11,969 nt of DNA, taken from positions 1 through 11,969 of the forward strand of contig CAYOWC010000140.1 of the NCBI GenBank assembly GCA_964407525.1, in the 5' to 3' direction. The notes under the pieces were generated by a model. The model did no database searches and was not told where the DNA came from. It worked only from the letters and a program-made list of their open reading frames with translations. This document shows, one piece after another, positions 5,879-11,969 of this stretch (position 1 is the stretch's first letter; every line of letters begins with the position of its first letter). The translations under genes and the position numbers were made by a program. This DNA comes from DUZB01 sp964407525. Lineage in GTDB: Bacteria; Desulfobacterota; DSM-4660; Desulfatiglandales; Desulfatiglandaceae.

Positions 5879-6037
5879 ATGGATAAGTATGTATGTTCAG
5901 TATGCGGTTATGTGTATGACCCGGCAGATGGCGATCCGGACAATGGTGTTGCTCCGGGAACCTCTTTTGATGACGTTCCGGATGACTGGGCGTGTCCCGT
6001 ATGCGGGGCTGCCAAAGATATGTTTGGAAAGGAGTAA
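5879..6037 (+). CDS. rub: Rubredoxin, canonical (52 aa)
   Basis: A standard short rubredoxin: CSVCGY (Cys6, Cys9) and CPVCG (Cys39, Cys42) hold one iron. Between them are VYDPADGDPDNG, the GTSFDDVPDDW segment and the conserved Trp before the second knuckle. The length is exactly that of Desulfovibrio and Clostridium rubredoxins. GGAGG precedes the ATG. The stop codon is three bases before the flavodiiron protein start, and that gene's Shine-Dalgarno (aaggag) lies inside the last codons. This is the arrangement known for the Desulfovibrio gigas rubredoxin and rubredoxin:oxygen oxidoreductase unit, so this rubredoxin is very likely its direct electron donor. Confidence 0.96.
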   Translation: MDKYVCSVCGYVYDPADGDPDNGVAPGTSFDDVPDDWACPVCGAAKDMFGKE

Positions 6038-6040
6038 TGG

Positions 6041-7228
6041 ATGAAACCAATTGAGATCGCTGATGGGATTTACTGGGTTGGTGTTGTTGACTGGAACATC
6101 AGAGATTTTCACGGCTATTCCACATACAAGGGAACTACCTATAATTCATACCTTGTTGTAGATGACAAAATCACATTGATTGATGCCGTGAAAAAGGAAT
6201 TTTCGGATGAACTCATCAGCAACATTTCTCAAATTGTAGATCCCAAAAAGATAGACTACATGGTAAGCAACCACACGGAAATGGATCATTCCGGGGGGCT
6301 CGCAAGGGTCATGCACAAAATCGGAGAGGACAAACCTCTCTACTGCTCCAAAATGGGGCATAAAGACCTTTCCATGCATTTTCCACAGAAATGGAATTAT
6401 ATGCCCGTGGAAAATGGAAGTGAATTACAACTGGGAAAAAACAGTCTGACCTTTCTGGAAACCAGGATGCTCCATTGGCCGGACAGTATGTTTTCCTACG
6501 TCAAAGAGCAGAAACTCCTTTTTTCCAGTGATGCGTTCGGCCAGCACTACTCCGGGCCGGAAAGGTTTGATGACGAAATTGGGGACGACATCATGCCCCA
6601 TGCCCTGAAGTATTATGCCAATATCCTTCTCCCTTATTCACCCCTTATTCTGAAATTGGTGAAAACGGTAACCGATATGGGGCTGGCCATTGATACCATA
6701 TGTCCGGACCACGGCATCATGTGGAGAAAAGATCCCTCCAAAATCATAAACGCCTATGTGGAATGGAGTGAGCAGAAACCCAAACGCAGGGCCGTTGTCA
6801 TTTATGACACCATGTGGCATAGCACGGAAACCATGGCAAACACCATCGTGGAAGAGCTTGGAAATCTTGGGGTCTATGCAAAACCTTTTTGTCTGAAGTA
6901 CGATCATCGAAGCGACATCATAACCGAGATCATGGATGCAGGCGCAGTGATCGTGGGATCCCCAACCTTTAATAACGGGATCTTCCCAACTGTCAGCGAT
7001 TTCATGACCTATATGAAAGGCCTCAAGCCGTTGAATAAGGTGGCAGCCGCATTCGGATCTTATGGATGGAGCGGTGAAGCCGTGAAGATCCTTAACGGTG
7101 AACTGGAAAAAATGAAGTTCAATCTGGTGGACCCGGGCGTTAGAATTCAGTTTGTACCGAATGACGACAGCTTGAGCGCCTGCCGAGAACTTGCCGAGAA
7201 AATTGCTGAAGCATTGCCTGAAGAATAA
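6041..7228 (+). CDS. roo: Flavodiiron protein, rubredoxin:oxygen oxidoreductase
   Basis: Class A flavodiiron protein of 395 aa, close to the usual length of about 400. It reduces oxygen to water (some members also nitric oxide) in the cytoplasm. The N-terminal metallo-beta-lactamase-like domain (1 to about 248) carries the di-iron ligands His78, Glu80, Asp82 and His83 (HxExDH), His145, Asp164 and His224. The C-terminal flavodoxin domain (about 250-395) has the FMN loop YDTMWHSTETM and the motifs GSPTFNNG and SYGWSGEA. No rubredoxin or flavin-reductase extension is fused to the C-terminus, so the separate rubredoxin gene three bases upstream presumably supplies electrons. It is the last gene of the main cluster, followed by a terminator. 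All catalytic ligands are intact. Confidence 0.97.
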   Translation: MKPIEIADGIYWVGVVDWNIRDFHGYSTYKGTTYNSYLVVDDKITLIDAVKKEFSDELISNISQIVDPKKIDYMVSNHTEMDHSGGLARVMHKIGEDKPLYCSKMGHKDLSMHFPQKWNYMPVENGSELQLGKNSLTFLETRMLHWPDSMFSYVKEQKLLFSSDAFGQHYSGPERFDDEIGDDIMPHALKYYANILLPYSPLILKLVKTVTDMGLAIDTICPDHGIMWRKDPSKIINAYVEWSEQKPKRRAVVIYDTMWHSTETMANTIVEELGNLGVYAKPFCLKYDHRSDIITEIMDAGAVIVGSPTFNNGIFPTVSDFMTYMKGLKPLNKVAAAFGSYGWSGEAVKILNGELEKMKFNLVDPGVRIQFVPNDDSLSACRELAEKIAEALPEE

Positions 7229-7254
7229 CGATCCGGCAAATGAAAATATTGACT

Positions 7255-7295
7255 GCCGCGCTGCGGGGCTTTCGCCCTCGCGGCCGGCTTTTTTT
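7255..7295 (+). terminator. Intrinsic terminator after the flavodiiron gene
   Basis: GCCGCG (7255-7260) pairs with CGCGGC (7279-7284), with an additional inner GGGC/GCCC stem around a short loop. Seven T residues follow (7289-7295). It starts 26 bp after the stop of the flavodiiron gene, so it marks the end of the defence transcript. Confidence 0.85.
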
Positions 7296-7417
7296 CACAA
7301 AAAAACCCAGTTTAAGGCCCTGCTACGGACACATTCATACCCCCTCCATGGGCACAAAGGCCACAGAAATAGTCGGGTCTGGTACCTAGCCTACAACTCC
7401 AATTTGAGATTTTCACA

Positions 7418-7765
7418 ATGAAAAAAGTTGTTTTGTTCGCCTTTAATGGTGAATTTATGTGTTTTATTCATGTACTTCTGAATGCCCTTGATATGAAAGA
7501 GCGGGGGTATGAAGTAAGAGTCGTAATCGAAGGTTCCGCCACAAAATTGGTGCCGGAACTGGCAAATCAAAAGAATCCCATGTTCAGCCTATGGGAAAAA
7601 GCCGGATCCCTTGGTCTATTGGAAGGCGCCTGTAAAGCATGCTCGAACAAAATGGGAGTATTGGATGAAATCAAGGCCCTGGGGCTTGATCTCCTCGATG
7701 AACTATCGGGACATCCAAGCATGGCAAAGTACATGGAAAACGGCTTTGAAGTAATCACTTTTTAG
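7418..7765 (+). CDS. DsrE-like small cytoplasmic protein (115 aa)
   Basis: The protein starts with a beta strand KKVVLFAFNG, followed by an alpha helix and a second strand YEVRVVIEG, the alternating pattern of the DsrE/DsrF-like fold. Cys15 lies near the end of the first strand and a CKAC pair (Cys72, Cys75) sits in the middle, followed by the end motif SGHPSMAKY and a final strand FEVITF. DsrE-like proteins often handle sulfur or thiol groups, with a single Cys at the active site; the CX2C pair suggests thiol/disulfide or metal chemistry. No strong Shine-Dalgarno is seen before the ATG. It lies after the cluster terminator and probably belongs to a separate transcript with the Cys-rich gene 21 bp downstream. 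The exact substrate is unknown. Confidence 0.72.
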   Translation: MKKVVLFAFNGEFMCFIHVLLNALDMKERGYEVRVVIEGSATKLVPELANQKNPMFSLWEKAGSLGLLEGACKACSNKMGVLDEIKALGLDLLDELSGHPSMAKYMENGFEVITF

Positions 7766-7786
7766 AAAAGGCCTCAGGAATTTAAA

Positions 7787-8005
7787 ATGAAGAGGAAACC
7801 GCGCAGTAAAAGACAATGTCCGGATTGTCATGAATGCCAGGTTTGCAGTGAAACCCGCTGCCGTGCCTGCAGGGGAAGAGGTCATGTGCAGACCCCCACA
7901 TTAGCGCGGTTTTTCACCCACGGAGACTATCTTGAGTGGAAAAAACATAAGATTTCTTCAGGAGAGACCCCGGAGGGTATCATAGAACCTAAAAGCTGCA
8001 ATTAG
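7787..8005 (+). CDS. Cys-rich small protein (72 aa), unknown
   Basis: An AGGAA site lies seven bases before the ATG. The basic N-terminus is followed by a dense cysteine run: Cys11, Cys14, Cys17, Cys20, Cys25 and Cys28 (spacings X2, X2, X2, X4, X2) and then His33. This could bind an Fe-S cluster or zinc. The second half (about 40-65) is ordinary soluble sequence with HGDYLEWKKHK. The stop codon and last three codons lie inside the repeat that starts at 7991-7998, so the native C-terminus may have been altered by the repeat. The protein is not a rubredoxin or a standard zinc ribbon, and I do not recognise the family. Confidence 0.62.
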   Translation: MKRKPRSKRQCPDCHECQVCSETRCRACRGRGHVQTPTLARFFTHGDYLEWKKHKISSGETPEGIIEPKSCN

Positions 8006-8151
8006 CTTTTAGCGATTAGCCGTTAGCTTAAAGATATCAAGCATTTGAATGGCTTTTTTCATGTTGATGTTCTCACTTTTTGATGCGAACCTATTGCACC
8101 GTAAGTCACTGATTTTGTGCGGCTAATAGCTAACAGCTAACCGCTAATTGC
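7998..8151. repeat. Inverted-repeat element with heptamer arrays at both ends
   Basis: The left array (7998-8032) has units gcaatta, gctttta, gcgatta, gccgtta and gcttaaa, consensus GCNNTTA. The right array (8124-8151) has taatagc, taacagc, taaccgc and taattgc, the same unit in reverse orientation. The outermost units, gcaattagc and gctaattgc, are perfect inverted repeats. The roughly 90-bp centre has no gene. The transcript could fold into a long imperfect hairpin. The left end overlaps the stop of the Cys-rich gene; the right end lies 51 bp before the exported SOR-like gene. Confidence 0.7.
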
Positions 8152-8202
8152 ATTTTTCAAGTAGAAAGTGAATAAAGCAGAAGCTGTACGAGGAGAAAAA
8201 TC

Positions 8203-8613
8203 ATGAATGAAAGAAGAAATTTTCTAAAGAAAACTGTCCTTCTGGCCGGCGGAATGGCCTTGGCAACATCCAGGCAAGCCTTTGCCTCAGATGCCTCGTT
8301 TCCAAGTAATATTGTTTACACTAAAGACAACCCGGGGAAATGGGAAAAAAAGGTCGGCAGCCACTTGCCCGTAGTTACCGTAGAAGGAAACAAGGTGACT
8401 GTTGCAACAAAGCACCGCATGACCGAAAAACATTATATCGTGCGTCATACGCTGGTATCTGCAGATGGGAAAGTCCTGGGTTCAAAAACCTTCGCACCTA
8501 ATGACCCGAAGGCTGTTTCCGTTTATGAATTCACCGGAACCCCGGGGCAGAAAATCTATGCCACAAGTTTCTGCAACCTCCACGATTTCTGGGTTAGCGA
8601 ATTCACATTTTAA
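8203..8613 (+). CDS. Tat-exported one-iron desulfoferrodoxin/SOR-like protein
   Basis: The 136-aa product begins with a Tat signal (ERRNFLKK, residues 3-10), a hydrophobic stretch and a likely signal-peptidase site after AFA (Ala28), so it should act in the periplasm or on the outer face of the membrane. The mature part is a neelaredoxin-like domain without the N-terminal FeCys4 domain. The five ligands of an Fe(His)4Cys site are present: His54, His71, His77, Cys124 and His127 (CNLH). The residues before the first histidine are Gly-Ser where superoxide reductases usually have Glu-Lys, so the reaction may differ from that of the cytoplasmic enzyme. The ATG is preceded by GAGGAG. It may detoxify superoxide outside the cytoplasm; this is inferred from family and signal peptide. 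Confidence 0.85.
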   Translation: MNERRNFLKKTVLLAGGMALATSRQAFASDASFPSNIVYTKDNPGKWEKKVGSHLPVVTVEGNKVTVATKHRMTEKHYIVRHTLVSADGKVLGSKTFAPNDPKAVSVYEFTGTPGQKIYATSFCNLHDFWVSEFTF

Positions 8614-8649
8614 TAGACAAGAATATGAAAGTTCTCACAGGTAGGTTTG

Positions 8650-10089
8650 ATGGAAATATCCAGTTATATAGCAGCAGTTAAAAAGGAAGCCGAGACATAC
8701 GATGTCCCGGTAGTTGACCTGATTGCCACACAAACAAAGGACCCTTTTAAGGTTCTTGTGGCAACGATCCTTTCTGCCAGGACCAAAGATGAGACCACTG
8801 CAAAGGCCTCAGAAAGGCTCTTCAAAACGGCCCCGGACCTGGCCTCCCTGCAAGAACTTTCCGAGGAGGAAATCCGCAATCGAATCTACCCGGTCGGCTT
8901 TTACAAAAGCAAGGCAGGCTATCTTGCTAAACTCCCCCGGGCTCTTGAAGAATTTTCGGGGGAAGTCCCAGATGACATCGAATCCCTCCTGAAACTCCCC
9001 GGGGTTGGCCGTAAGACCGCCAACCTGGTGCGAAGTGTGGCCTTCGGCAAACCTGCCATATGCGTTGACACCCACGTCCACCGGATCATGAATATTTGGG
9101 GCTATGTCAAAACTAAAAACCCCCTTGAGACCGAAATGGCCTTGCGAAAAAAGCTCCCTGAAAAACACTGGATTGAAATCAACGGCATTCTGGTAGCCTT
9201 TGGCCAGGGAACCTGTAAACCCGTATCGCCCCACTGCGACAGGTGCGTTATAGAATCCTCCTGTGCGAAAATCGGCGTGACCGCACGCAAAATAAAATCC
9301 GATAAAAACAAGGCCCGTAGCCGGGATACCAGAACAATGATCTCCTGGAATGTCAACGGTATTCGCGCCGTAGAAAAAAAAGGTTTTGTGGGTCTGGTCA
9401 AAGAGTTGTCGCCGGATATTTTTGCCATCCAGGAAACCAAAGCCCAGCCGGATCAATTGTCAAGAGACCTGCACGAAATCGATGGCTATACCTCCTACTG
9501 GCATAGCGCGGTCCGAAAAGGCTATTCAGGCGTTGCCGTATACACCCGGCAGGAGCCACTTGAGGTCATCTATGGACTTGGCGAGGAACGTTTTGACAGC
9601 GAAGGAAGGGTTCTCTCTCTCGCCTTTGAAGATTTCTACCTTATAAACGCCTATTTTCCCAATGCTCAGCACGAGCTTAAAAGGCTCAGCTACAAACTTG
9701 ATTTCAACAAGGCCCTACACGATTTTGCAGCTTCACTGGCGAAAAAAAAATCCGTCGTAATCTGTGGAGATTTCAATGTCGCCCACAAGGCCATCGATTT
9801 AAAGAACCCCAAATCAAACATAAAAAACCCTGGATATACCCCGGAAGAGCGTGCATGGATGGATAGTTTCACCCAGGCTGGTTTTATAGATACTTTCAGA
9901 AACTTCGATCCCCAACCCGAAAACTACACATGGTGGAGTTATCGTTTCAATGCCAGGGACAGGAACATCGGCTGGCGTATTGATTATTTCTGCGTAGACC
10001 CGGCCAGCAACGACAGAGTTGCGGGAGCTGCGATACTCAAAGACGTTCTGGGATCGGACCACTGCCCCGTTCAATTGGATTTCAAATAG
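8650..10089 (+). CDS. Endonuclease III / exonuclease III fusion (Nth-XthA)
   Basis: One frame of 479 aa joins two base-excision repair enzymes. Residues 1 to about 215 are endonuclease III: the helix-hairpin-helix LPGVGRKTANLV with catalytic Lys122, catalytic Asp140 (VDTHVHR) and the 4Fe-4S loop Cys189, Cys196, Cys199, Cys205 (CX6CX2CX5C). Residues about 228-479 are an exonuclease III-type AP endonuclease: WNVNGIRA, Glu262 (QETK), GDFNVAH with Asp374 and Asn376, and SDHCPV with Asp470 and His471. The linker is short, charged and Lys/Arg rich. Together they would remove oxidised pyrimidines, cut the abasic site and trim the 3' end. The ATG at 8650 is preferred over the adjoining TTG at 8647; AGG-type bases precede it weakly. 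It starts 36 bp after the exported SOR-like gene. Confidence 0.92.
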   Translation: MEISSYIAAVKKEAETYDVPVVDLIATQTKDPFKVLVATILSARTKDETTAKASERLFKTAPDLASLQELSEEEIRNRIYPVGFYKSKAGYLAKLPRALEEFSGEVPDDIESLLKLPGVGRKTANLVRSVAFGKPAICVDTHVHRIMNIWGYVKTKNPLETEMALRKKLPEKHWIEINGILVAFGQGTCKPVSPHCDRCVIESSCAKIGVTARKIKSDKNKARSRDTRTMISWNVNGIRAVEKKGFVGLVKELSPDIFAIQETKAQPDQLSRDLHEIDGYTSYWHSAVRKGYSGVAVYTRQEPLEVIYGLGEERFDSEGRVLSLAFEDFYLINAYFPNAQHELKRLSYKLDFNKALHDFAASLAKKKSVVICGDFNVAHKAIDLKNPKSNIKNPGYTPEERAWMDSFTQAGFIDTFRNFDPQPENYTWWSYRFNARDRNIGWRIDYFCVDPASNDRVAGAAILKDVLGSDHCPVQLDFK

Positions 10090-10113
10090 AGTGAAATATT
10101 AGGGATACTCATT

Positions 10114-10980
10114 ATGAAAATAGACCTTAACGAGTTTAATACCATCGGCGAAGGAATTATGCGGCCGGAGGGTGTCATGGTCCAAAAAGATGGTACCGTT
10201 TTAGCTGCTGATGCCAGAGGCCAGATAGCGAGAATAAGCCCTGATGGCAAAACTTCCTTTTACGGCGATGTTGGCGGTATTCCCAATGGTATCTGCCTTG
10301 ATCGTGAAGGAAATTGTATCATCGCCAACATTGGCAATGGCCAGTGTCAATCTCTGGGTAAAGATGGGAATCACACGGTTTTAATGACCGAAGCCGAGGG
10401 GAAAAAGATGCCTTCCCCCAATTTTCCCTTTGTAGACAGCAGGGGCAGGCTCTGGGTCTCTAATTCCAGCTATCGGGAGGATATTGAGGACGCAATCCGC
10501 AATCCGGCCCCGGACGGATGTATGGTGCTCATAGAAAAGGGGAAGGCTCGCATCGTTGCCGAAGGTATACCCTTTGCCAACGGTGTGGCGCTGAATTCAG
10601 ATGAAAGCCGTCTATATGTGGCAGCCACCATGGAAAGGGTCGTATTGCAATATAAAATCGAAACAGATGGTTCCCTGACATCACCAGAGGTTTATGGGCC
10701 CTCTCCACTGGGTGAACTTGGGCATCCGGACGGCATTGCCTTTGATGAAGCGGGCAATCTCTGGGTCACCTTCCCCTTCTGGAATGCCATTGGTTTTATA
10801 ACACCGGAAGGGGAGTTAGTCATGGTTATGGAAGACCCGCGAGCCTTGGTTCTTAAAAGGCCCACCAACATCTGTTTTGGATGGAAAAACTTCGAAACCG
10901 CCTTTATCGGCAGTTTAGACGGGACGGGCATTCCCTATTTCCGCGTCCCATATCCAGGAATGAAGCTTGTTCATCAATAA
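10114..10980 (+). CDS. SMP-30/gluconolactonase-like protein
   Basis: This 288-aa protein belongs to the SMP-30/gluconolactonase/LRE family of six-bladed beta-propellers that use a divalent metal to hydrolyse lactones or related esters. The metal ligands can be placed: Glu19 in RPEGV, Asn156 in FANGVAL, and Asp206 in HPDGIAFD. Repeated Asp-Gly and Asn-Gly turns mark the blades. The usual length is about 290-300 aa. No signal peptide is seen, so it is probably cytoplasmic. It begins 24 bp after the Nth-Xth gene and its stop codon directly abuts the stop of the convergent BKACE gene. The real substrate is not known; sugar lactones are only one possibility. Confidence 0.85.
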   Translation: MKIDLNEFNTIGEGIMRPEGVMVQKDGTVLAADARGQIARISPDGKTSFYGDVGGIPNGICLDREGNCIIANIGNGQCQSLGKDGNHTVLMTEAEGKKMPSPNFPFVDSRGRLWVSNSSYREDIEDAIRNPAPDGCMVLIEKGKARIVAEGIPFANGVALNSDESRLYVAATMERVVLQYKIETDGSLTSPEVYGPSPLGELGHPDGIAFDEAGNLWVTFPFWNAIGFITPEGELVMVMEDPRALVLKRPTNICFGWKNFETAFIGSLDGTGIPYFRVPYPGMKLVHQ

Positions 10981-11850
10981 TTACTCATCCCGCAAGCCCA
11001 GAATCTCTCTTGCCTCAAACGGGTCAGCTATTTCACGACCCGTTTCTCTCGCTATTCCCGCCATAGTCTCTATGAGGGCTCCGTTGCTCCCGGCCCTGTC
11101 CCCATTGGGCAGGTAGAACGTATCCTCCAGGCCGGTCCTGAGATTTCCTCCCAATTCGGCGCACCTGCGGTGAAGGTCCCATATCTCTTTTCTACCCACT
11201 GCGATTACCTGGTAGTGTGTCCCTTCCGTCATCTCCTCCACCAGCAGTGGAACCCACTCCCTTTTGGCCGGCATTCCGCTGGCCACGCCCATGACAAGAG
11301 AAATGTGCGCGGTTCCATCGAACATACCGTTTCTTTTATAAAGGCCCACACTGCGGACGATTCCCGAGTCAAAACATTCAAACTCGGGAACCACGTCGTT
11401 GGCAGTCATGACATCCAGAAAACCTTTTACCTTTTCCACGCTGTTGTCAAACAGCGCGGGCGGCCACGCCCAGGAACCGTTTGACCGAAGCTTGAGGTAG
11501 TTTAAAGAACCCGCATTGCAGGCGGCCATTTCAGGCTTGAATTTTTCAAGGCAGGCAATGGGACCGGATATGTCGGGACCCATCACCCCGGTACTCATAC
11601 AGATGATGATCTCCGGAACACGATCCTTGATAGCGGCCAGGATATCTCCCACCGTATGGAGATCCCACGTGGGGAGATGTCCCATCCCTTCTCTTTGATC
11701 TCTGAAATGACAGTGGACAATGGAGGCCCCCGCATCAAACGCCTGCTGCGCCTGATCTGCCATCTCTTCAGGGGTCACAGGCACGTGGTGGACGGCAGGG
11801 TCGGTCAGCACACCCGTGAGGGCGCAGGAAATTACGGCTTTTTCACTCAT
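10981..11850 (-). CDS. Beta-keto acid cleavage enzyme (BKACE, DUF849)
   Basis: The 289-aa product is a TIM-barrel enzyme of the BKACE family, whose best known member is 3-keto-5-aminohexanoate cleavage enzyme (Kce) of lysine fermentation. Members condense a beta-keto acid with acetyl-CoA and split it to acetoacetate and a CoA ester, using zinc. The zinc-binding HCHFRD (residues 46-51) is clear, along with the acidic EFECFD strand and the C-terminal GLED motif near the CoA-binding Arg. The length is typical (about 270-310). An AGGAGA site lies just upstream on the minus strand. The substrate is not predictable from sequence. The neighbouring SMP-30 gene is convergent and may be unrelated. Confidence 0.9.
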   Translation of the reverse strand: MSEKAVISCALTGVLTDPAVHHVPVTPEEMADQAQQAFDAGASIVHCHFRDQREGMGHLPTWDLHTVGDILAAIKDRVPEIIICMSTGVMGPDISGPIACLEKFKPEMAACNAGSLNYLKLRSNGSWAWPPALFDNSVEKVKGFLDVMTANDVVPEFECFDSGIVRSVGLYKRNGMFDGTAHISLVMGVASGMPAKREWVPLLVEEMTEGTHYQVIAVGRKEIWDLHRRCAELGGNLRTGLEDTFYLPNGDRAGSNGALIETMAGIARETGREIADPFEAREILGLRDE

Positions 11851-11872
11851 TTGGTTCTCCTGGTTCAGCTTG

Positions 11873-11900
11873 GGTATAGATCAAGACTGTTGGTTGTTAA
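11873..11900 (-). promoter_or_regulatory. Candidate sigma-70 promoter for the BKACE gene
   Basis: On the minus strand TTAACA (11895-11900) and TATACC (11873-11878) are separated by 16 bases. The -35 box matches five of six and the -10 box four of six consensus positions. Transcription would start a few bases before the Shine-Dalgarno at 11856-11861, giving a very short leader. Plausible but not proven. Confidence 0.35.
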
Positions 11901-11945
11901 CATTTCCATGGTTTTTCCGGGCCTATTCTTATGTTACAGCTATTT

Positions 11946-11969
11946 GGTGTCAGGTGTCAGGTGTCAGGT
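11946..11969. repeat. Tandem heptamer ggtgtca, cut by window end
   Basis: Three perfect copies of ggtgtca follow each other (11946-11966) and a fourth begins at 11967. The array runs off the window, so its full length is unknown. The 7-bp period is the same as that of the GCNNTTA arrays, but the unit sequence is different. Confidence 0.8.

Noticed and set aside
888..8151. CRISPR array from the short repeats
   Set aside because: Units are only 7-8 bp, degenerate and without spacers, and no cas genes are present.
9290..9345. Frameshift or sequencing error joining nth and xth
   Set aside because: The frame is continuous, the linker has normal codons and no homopolymer slip is needed to keep both domains intact.
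8809..9456. Long open frame on the minus strand inside the Nth-Xth gene
   Set aside because: It is the reverse strand of a gene with complete catalytic motifs in both domains; its own product shows no recognisable domain.

Overview
The window reads as a chromosomal piece of a strictly anaerobic, probably sulfate-reducing bacterium of the Desulfobacterota (Desulfobacterales-like). This is an inference from gene content: rubrerythrin, two-iron desulfoferrodoxin, a rubredoxin plus rubredoxin:oxygen oxidoreductase pair, several tiny zinc-ribbon proteins and a beta-keto acid cleavage enzyme. No rRNA, tRNA, CRISPR array or transposase gene is visible.

Layout. 1-867 is the 3' part of an SGNH/GDSL hydrolase, cut by the window edge. 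868-1274 is non-coding and carries a short degenerate heptamer array. From about 1275 to 7228 all genes lie on the + strand and are mostly closely spaced. They form an oxygen and redox defence cluster: a 67-aa conserved-looking protein, a winged-helix regulator, two atypical rubredoxins, rubrerythrin, desulfoferrodoxin, two small metal-ribbon proteins, a flavodoxin, another zinc-ribbon protein, a DUF4177-like protein, an iron-sulfur-flavoprotein/ArsC fusion, a canonical rubredoxin and a flavodiiron oxygen reductase. A good intrinsic terminator (7255-7295) closes the cluster. Downstream are a DsrE-like protein, a Cys-rich 72-aa protein, a Tat-exported one-iron superoxide-reductase-like protein and an endonuclease III/exonuclease III fusion. 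The last part holds a SMP-30/gluconolactonase-like gene meeting a BKACE (DUF849) gene tail to tail with no bases between their stop codons.

How the parts may work together (inference from known families): desulfoferrodoxin reduces superoxide to peroxide, rubrerythrin reduces peroxide to water, and the flavodiiron protein reduces oxygen to water. Rubredoxins and flavodoxin carry the electrons. The exported desulfoferrodoxin-like protein would act outside the cytoplasm, and the Nth-Xth fusion would repair oxidised bases and abasic sites. The most unusual points are the two neighbouring rubredoxins with opposite changes in cysteine spacing (CX4C and CXC), two domain fusions (Isf-ArsC and Nth-Xth), the exported protein that lacks the usual Glu-Lys before its first histidine ligand, and two intergenic elements of similar build (short degenerate 7- or 8-bp arrays in inverted orientation around a spacer of about 90 bp with shared words).
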